From the NCBI GenBank assembly GCA_028023455.1, contig JAQFVV010012545.1:2232001-2296000 (forward strand): 64,000 bases of DNA. Direction: 5' to 3'. Position numbers and translations under genes: made by a program. This document shows, in pieces, positions 62,651-64,000 of this stretch. The notes under the pieces are model-generated. The model was given only the letters and a program-made list of their open reading frames with translations, did no database searches and had not been told where the DNA came from. Position 1 is the first letter of the stretch, and the number at the start of each line of letters is the position of its first letter. Origin of the DNA: Epiperipatus broadwayi. Lineage: Eukaryota; Onychophora; Udeonychophora; Euonychophora; Peripatidae.

Positions 62651-64000
62651 ATTTTTCTGGATCTAAATCTTTATAAGATACTGAATTAAAAATAAAAGAG
62701 AGATTGTTTTGCTTGTAAGTAAAATCAAGATAAAAAGATATTGCAGGCTACTAGATTAATTAATTAGAAACATCACTGCTGATATTTATCTAGTTATTAC
62801 ATGGAAATATCTGGACTCTTTTTTTGTTTATATATACACACAGGTATTTGTAATATATCTAAGATATGTGCAAGTCTATTTTGAAATAAATGTATCAAAA
62901 TTGGTTAAGCATGTTGATGTTTTGGGATTGATATAATAACTCCCACGTCACTAAGAAGTTCCTTGTCAAAAAATTAAATGCTTCACAATGACAAAGTAAT
63001 TGTTTTCAATCTATGCATTGATAAACTTGCTTAAAAGGCATTTATTATTTATGCTAACTTTTATTAACTATTAAATATTTAAACTTTTTAATTTGAGCTT
63101 TCATGCTTATTTTACAGAAGCATGGGCAGACAATGTACAAATAAATTTTATCTTTGATGACTAAAAAAATAAAAAGTGACTAATTTATGATATTGATAAT
63201 CAGACAGTTTATTGGAAATGACTATGGCTATTCCTATTTTTGAGTGACTATTAATAATGATGATGATAATATATTTTAGCATAGTACATAATTCATTATG
63301 TTGTAGAAAGCGATGCTTCTTAATGTAAATCTGTAGAAACTATTCTCTGAGATTATCTTCGCATAGATGCTACTGGAGTAGAATTATGTGACTAGAATTA
63401 TTGTGGTTAAATTCATTAAATATATAATTAGTTGCCTGGAAGATCATTTTGCAAGCATCTATTTGAATGAACGAGCATAATATTATTATTTTGGTGACTA
63501 AATGAGGGGTTTAAAAACTTGTCGCACAAGATTCAAATTTTATTAAAATCTCATAATCAGTCATTACCAATATGATCACTATTTTTTATTTTTAATCATT
63601 TAATAACAAACTTTTCAGTACAGTCTATAAAAGAATTTTATGTCTCAGTAAGCTTAAAAGTTTAAACCGGAAATTATAGTGTTTAATAGTTGGTAAAAGC
63701 ATAAAGATAATTATCTTTTAAGAAAGAAAACATAATTTTCTACCAATGTGTTTGGAGTGATGCTAATTTTTAAATTTCACTATCACTTCAATCTTGTAAT
63801 GTTATTTATCCAATAATTTATACTTCTAAGTGTTTGCATGTAATATTAATTTCTTTTACACTACCATTTTTGATTATAACATAACACACACCATGCCATT
63901 TTTAAATATGGGTGTATTCAAGTTTTTTTTATAACCGTTTGTTGCTTAAACAAACTTCTTGATAGTCAATTTATATGTTGATAAAAATATCAATAACAAT
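62651..64000. other. A+T-rich non-coding stretch
   Basis: No gene or clear repeat is recognised to the end of the window. Confidence 0.5.

Overview
The window looks like intergenic or intronic DNA from a metazoan, probably an invertebrate nuclear genome. It is very A+T-rich (by eye about three quarters). It carries long (TA)n, (TA)n(TG)n, (TTA)n and (TAA)n microsatellites, and almost every recognisable feature is a decayed eukaryotic transposon. There are no operons, no prokaryotic genes and no CRISPR array. The species cannot be named from what is visible. No complete host gene is present; the only host-like coding candidate is one possible membrane-protein exon near 47.1 kb.

Layout. 0.6-1.7 kb: reverse-transcriptase remnant of a LINE on the minus strand, with a (GAT)n tail. 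2.8-3.1, 5.4-5.9 and 7.3-7.6 kb: fold-back inverted repeats. 8.4-16.6 kb: an LTR retrotransposon with very long LTRs (about 2.72 kb) and an interior holding only a broken gag. 20.4-20.8 kb: a second LINE relic. 22.3-26.7 kb: an end-to-end hAT transposon (ZMYM1-like transposase, broken) with an exact 8-bp target duplication and a nested small hAT-like element. 28.9-30.3 kb: tandem repeats and a (TTA)n tract. 34.1-35.0 kb: a TIR element flanked by TA. 38.2-39.3 kb: a gag relic without LTRs. 52.9-53.2 kb: a (TAA)n tract of about 280 bp. 53.8-61.9 kb: a second copy of the long-LTR element.

The most interesting layer is a set of short dispersed repeats at 6.5, 18.2, 31.3, 32.3, 41.6, 44.4-44.7, 45.8-46.8, 53.4 and 62.3 kb. 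They share the order of hammerhead ribozyme boxes (CUGANGA, hairpin, GAAA, short stem III, UH cleavage position, then a strand pairing with the bases before CUGANGA). At least 13 such motifs fall into at least three sequence families. Some copies are head-to-tail units (about 353-368 bp and about 455 bp), as in retrozymes and terminal repeats of Penelope-like elements. Many are inverted fold-backs, which is less usual. Most copies have lost one or more core residues.

Relations. The second LTR retrotransposon jumped into one of these hammerhead repeats, whose two halves now flank it. The small hAT-like element jumped into the hAT element. No pol gene is visible in either LTR element, so both needed enzymes from elsewhere, and the hammerhead repeats encode no protein. 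The window is best read as layers of non-autonomous elements with long gaps of featureless A+T-rich DNA between them.
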